Notes under the pieces: model-generated
The model's database searches: none
What the model was told of the DNA's origin: nothing
Seen by the model: the letters and a program-made list of their open reading frames with translations, nothing else
Made by a program: the position numbers and the translations under genes
From: Aliarcobacter sp.
GTDB lineage: Bacteria > Campylobacterota > Campylobacteria > Campylobacterales > Arcobacteraceae
Direction: 5' to 3'
DNA length: 64,000 nucleotides
Assembly: GCA_028690445.1 (NCBI GenBank)
Contig: JAQVBE010000011.1
Coordinates: 28,143 to 92,142, forward strand
Shown: piece by piece, positions 62,076 through 64,000 of the stretch
Layout: every line of letters starts with the position of its first letter
How positions within the stretch are numbered: the stretch's first letter is position 1

Positions 62076-62888
62076 ATGGGATTAATTCAAACAAATTTGG
62101 ACATTTTAGATTTTGCAAAACTTTATAAAGAACAAATGAAAAGCTCAACTTTTAAAGGTAAAAATAGTCAAGATTGGGATAAAAGAGCAAGTGGCATGAA
62201 TTTAAATGTTCATAAAAGCATCTATACAAAAACTTTTATTGATAAAATTAATACTACAAATACCTCTTCTCTTTTAGATGTTGGATGTGGTCCAGGAACA
62301 ATTTGTCTAGGAATTGCTTCTAAAATGAAAAAAGTTTACGCTCTTGATTATTCAGAGGGAATGTTAGATTGTGTAAAAAACAATTGTAAAGAAAAAAATC
62401 TTTCAAATGTAACTACTATTCATAAATCTTGGGATGATAATTGGGATGATGTACCAAAAGCAGATATTGTCGTAGCTTCAAGGTCAATGGAAGTAAAAGA
62501 TATAAAAGATGCACTTATAAAACTAAATTCAAAAGCAAATAAAAGAGTTTACCTAACTACAAAAGTTGGTGGAAGTTTTATAGATACACAGATTTTAAAT
62601 CAACTAGAAAGAGAAGTTTATCCAAGACCTGATTATATTTATTTAGTAAATGTTTTACATAGTATGGGAATATTTGCACGAGTAGATTTTATTTTAAGTG
62701 AAAATACAAAATTTGAAAGCTCTACAGATGAGGAGTTTGTTGAAAAAGTTGGTTGGAGTTTAGGTGAACTTTCAGCTGAAGAAAAAGTTATATTAAAAAA
62801 CTATTTTAATACAACATATAAATATAAAAAAGATAGTCATTATTTAAATTGGGCTTTAATTTCGTGGGAAATAGAAGAAAATATATAA
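62076..62888 (+). CDS. Class I SAM-dependent methyltransferase
   Basis: SLLDVGCGPGTICLGIASKMKKVYALDYSEGML. Confidence 0.92.
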   Translation: MGLIQTNLDILDFAKLYKEQMKSSTFKGKNSQDWDKRASGMNLNVHKSIYTKTFIDKINTTNTSSLLDVGCGPGTICLGIASKMKKVYALDYSEGMLDCVKNNCKEKNLSNVTTIHKSWDDNWDDVPKADIVVASRSMEVKDIKDALIKLNSKANKRVYLTTKVGGSFIDTQILNQLEREVYPRPDYIYLVNVLHSMGIFARVDFILSENTKFESSTDEEFVEKVGWSLGELSAEEKVILKNYFNTTYKYKKDSHYLNWALISWEIEENI

Positions 62889-62970
62889 AAGATTACAATA
62901 CAAGATTCTGAAAAAGTAATCTATTGATTTCCCTCCTATTTTTTTTTATTTTTTGTAGCACTAAATTTTT

Positions 62971-63831
62971 TTGAAAAGAGAAAAAATGTTTAATTTATCA
63001 ATAAGCGAATTAGAAAAATATATACAAGATGATTTACCATATTTTGATTTAACCACCAGTTTGCAAAATTGTAATAATGCAAAAGCACAAATTGAAGTTT
63101 TTACAAGGGAAGAGATTATTGTTTCATGCAGTGAAGAAGCTGCAAAAATAGCTGAACTTTTGGATTGTAAAGTTGAATTTTTTATACAAAGTAAAAATAA
63201 AGTTGAAAAGGGAAATACTATTTTGAAATTTTCTGGTCTTTATGAAGATGTTCATAAAGCTTGGAGATTAACACAAATACTTTTAGAATATAGTTGCAAA
63301 ATAAGTACCTATGCTTACCAAATGAAAGAGAAAATAGAAAAAATCAATCCCTCTTGTGAACTTTTAACAACCAGAAAAACTTTTCCTTTTTCAAAAAGAT
63401 TTTGTATAAAAGCCACAATTTGTGGTGGAGCAACAATTCATAGATTAAATTTATCTGAAACTATTTTATTTTTTGATGGACATAGAATTTTATTTAAGAA
63501 TAATGAAGAATTTTACAAAGATTTAGAAAGAATAAAAATAAAAATTCCAGAAAAAAAACTAAATGTGGAAAGTTACACTTTTGAAGATAGTATAAATCTA
63601 ATGAAATATAGTGTAGATGTAATTCAACTTGATAAGATAAATTTAGATGAGTTAGAGAAAATTGTGATTTATAGAAATAAAAACTTCCCGAATATAAAAA
63701 TAACAGTGGCTGGTGGAATAAACCTTTCAAATGTTGAAGAATATGTAAAAAAAGGTGTAGATGGAATTGTTACAAGTTCTGTATATAATTGTGGAATGGC
63801 AGATATTAGTAGTAAATTAAAAATTATTTAA
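62971..63831 (+). CDS. modD: ModD, quinolinate-phosphoribosyltransferase-like protein
   Basis: LPYFDLTTSLQNC; TRKTFPFSKRFCIKATICGGATIHRLNLSETILFF; ITVAGGINLSNVEEYVKKGVDGIVTSS. Confidence 0.88.
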   Translation: MKREKMFNLSISELEKYIQDDLPYFDLTTSLQNCNNAKAQIEVFTREEIIVSCSEEAAKIAELLDCKVEFFIQSKNKVEKGNTILKFSGLYEDVHKAWRLTQILLEYSCKISTYAYQMKEKIEKINPSCELLTTRKTFPFSKRFCIKATICGGATIHRLNLSETILFFDGHRILFKNNEEFYKDLERIKIKIPEKKLNVESYTFEDSINLMKYSVDVIQLDKINLDELEKIVIYRNKNFPNIKITVAGGINLSNVEEYVKKGVDGIVTSSVYNCGMADISSKLKII

Positions 63832-63857
63832 ATATAAGGAGTTTCCCTATATTTAAA
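63827..63857 (+). terminator. Hairpin at the 3' end of the mod operon
   Basis: TTTAAATATA-A-GGA-GTT-TCC-C-TATATTTAAA, overlapping the modD stop. Confidence 0.55.
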
Positions 63858-63935
63858 CTATTTTAGTTTATAAGAGACCGTTAAATATTCCGTGTCAAAG
63901 TAATTCTGATAGGAGAAATCCTATCACACCTGAAC

Positions 63936-64000
63936 TTAAATTTTAAGCTCACTATCTAATCTACCTTCGAAAAATATTGCCAATTGTGAAAGTGTTAAGT
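63936..64000 (-). CDS. Possible C-terminus of a minus-strand gene extending beyond the window
   Basis: Minus strand LTLSQLAIFFEGRLDSELKI*, followed by the hairpin GATAGGATTTCTCCTATC. Confidence 0.3.
   Translation of the reverse strand, partial: LTLSQLAIFFEGRLDSELKI

Noticed and set aside
63861-63935. Possible riboswitch-like structure downstream of modD (GTGT...GATAGGAGAAATCCTATCACAC)
   Set aside because: It does not match the Moco, TPP or cobalamin patterns I know. The minus strand shows a plausible C-terminal coding end (LTLSQLAIFFEGRLDSELKI*) just before it, so a 3'-end hairpin of a minus-strand gene is the simpler reading.

Overview
The window looks like an AT-rich chromosomal segment from an Arcobacter/Aliarcobacter-like Campylobacterota, judged by gene content and codon usage; no database search was run. 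It contains the replication-origin neighbourhood: ruvC / origin-like DnaA-box cluster / dnaA / dnaN / gyrB. Main modules: (1) a c-di-GMP, histidine-kinase and hemerythrin signalling cluster; (2) an RND efflux operon; (3) a large sulfur-assimilation locus (metY, a CymR-like Rrf2 regulator, cysK, DUF2061, cysH, cysD, cysN, and a truncated sulfite-reductase-like ORF); (4) a sulfate ABC-transport operon with an EAL-domain gene inside it, next to a second, cysteine-bearing Rrf2 regulator; (5) eptA-PAP2-dgkA lipid A/DAG genes; (6) a cytochrome c/b561 cluster followed by a Cpx-like periplasmic protein and two-component system; (7) yedEF; (8) a molybdate operon with modE, TOBE genes, an unexplained SAM methyltransferase and modD. 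An unannotated SRP RNA (ffs) lies on the minus strand at about 57.86-57.96 kb. Decayed genes include a glutaminase remnant and a frameshifted ORF beside the MCP gene. Best leads: a shared TTTCAYC-N9-GGTGAAA dyad upstream of both the Fe-S-type Rrf2 gene and the sulfate-transport operon; a Cys-less, Ile-terminated CymR-like regulator abutting cysK; the EAL gene in the sulfate transporter operon; the truncated SiR-like protein lacking all siroheme/4Fe-4S ligands; and the methyltransferase-modD pair.
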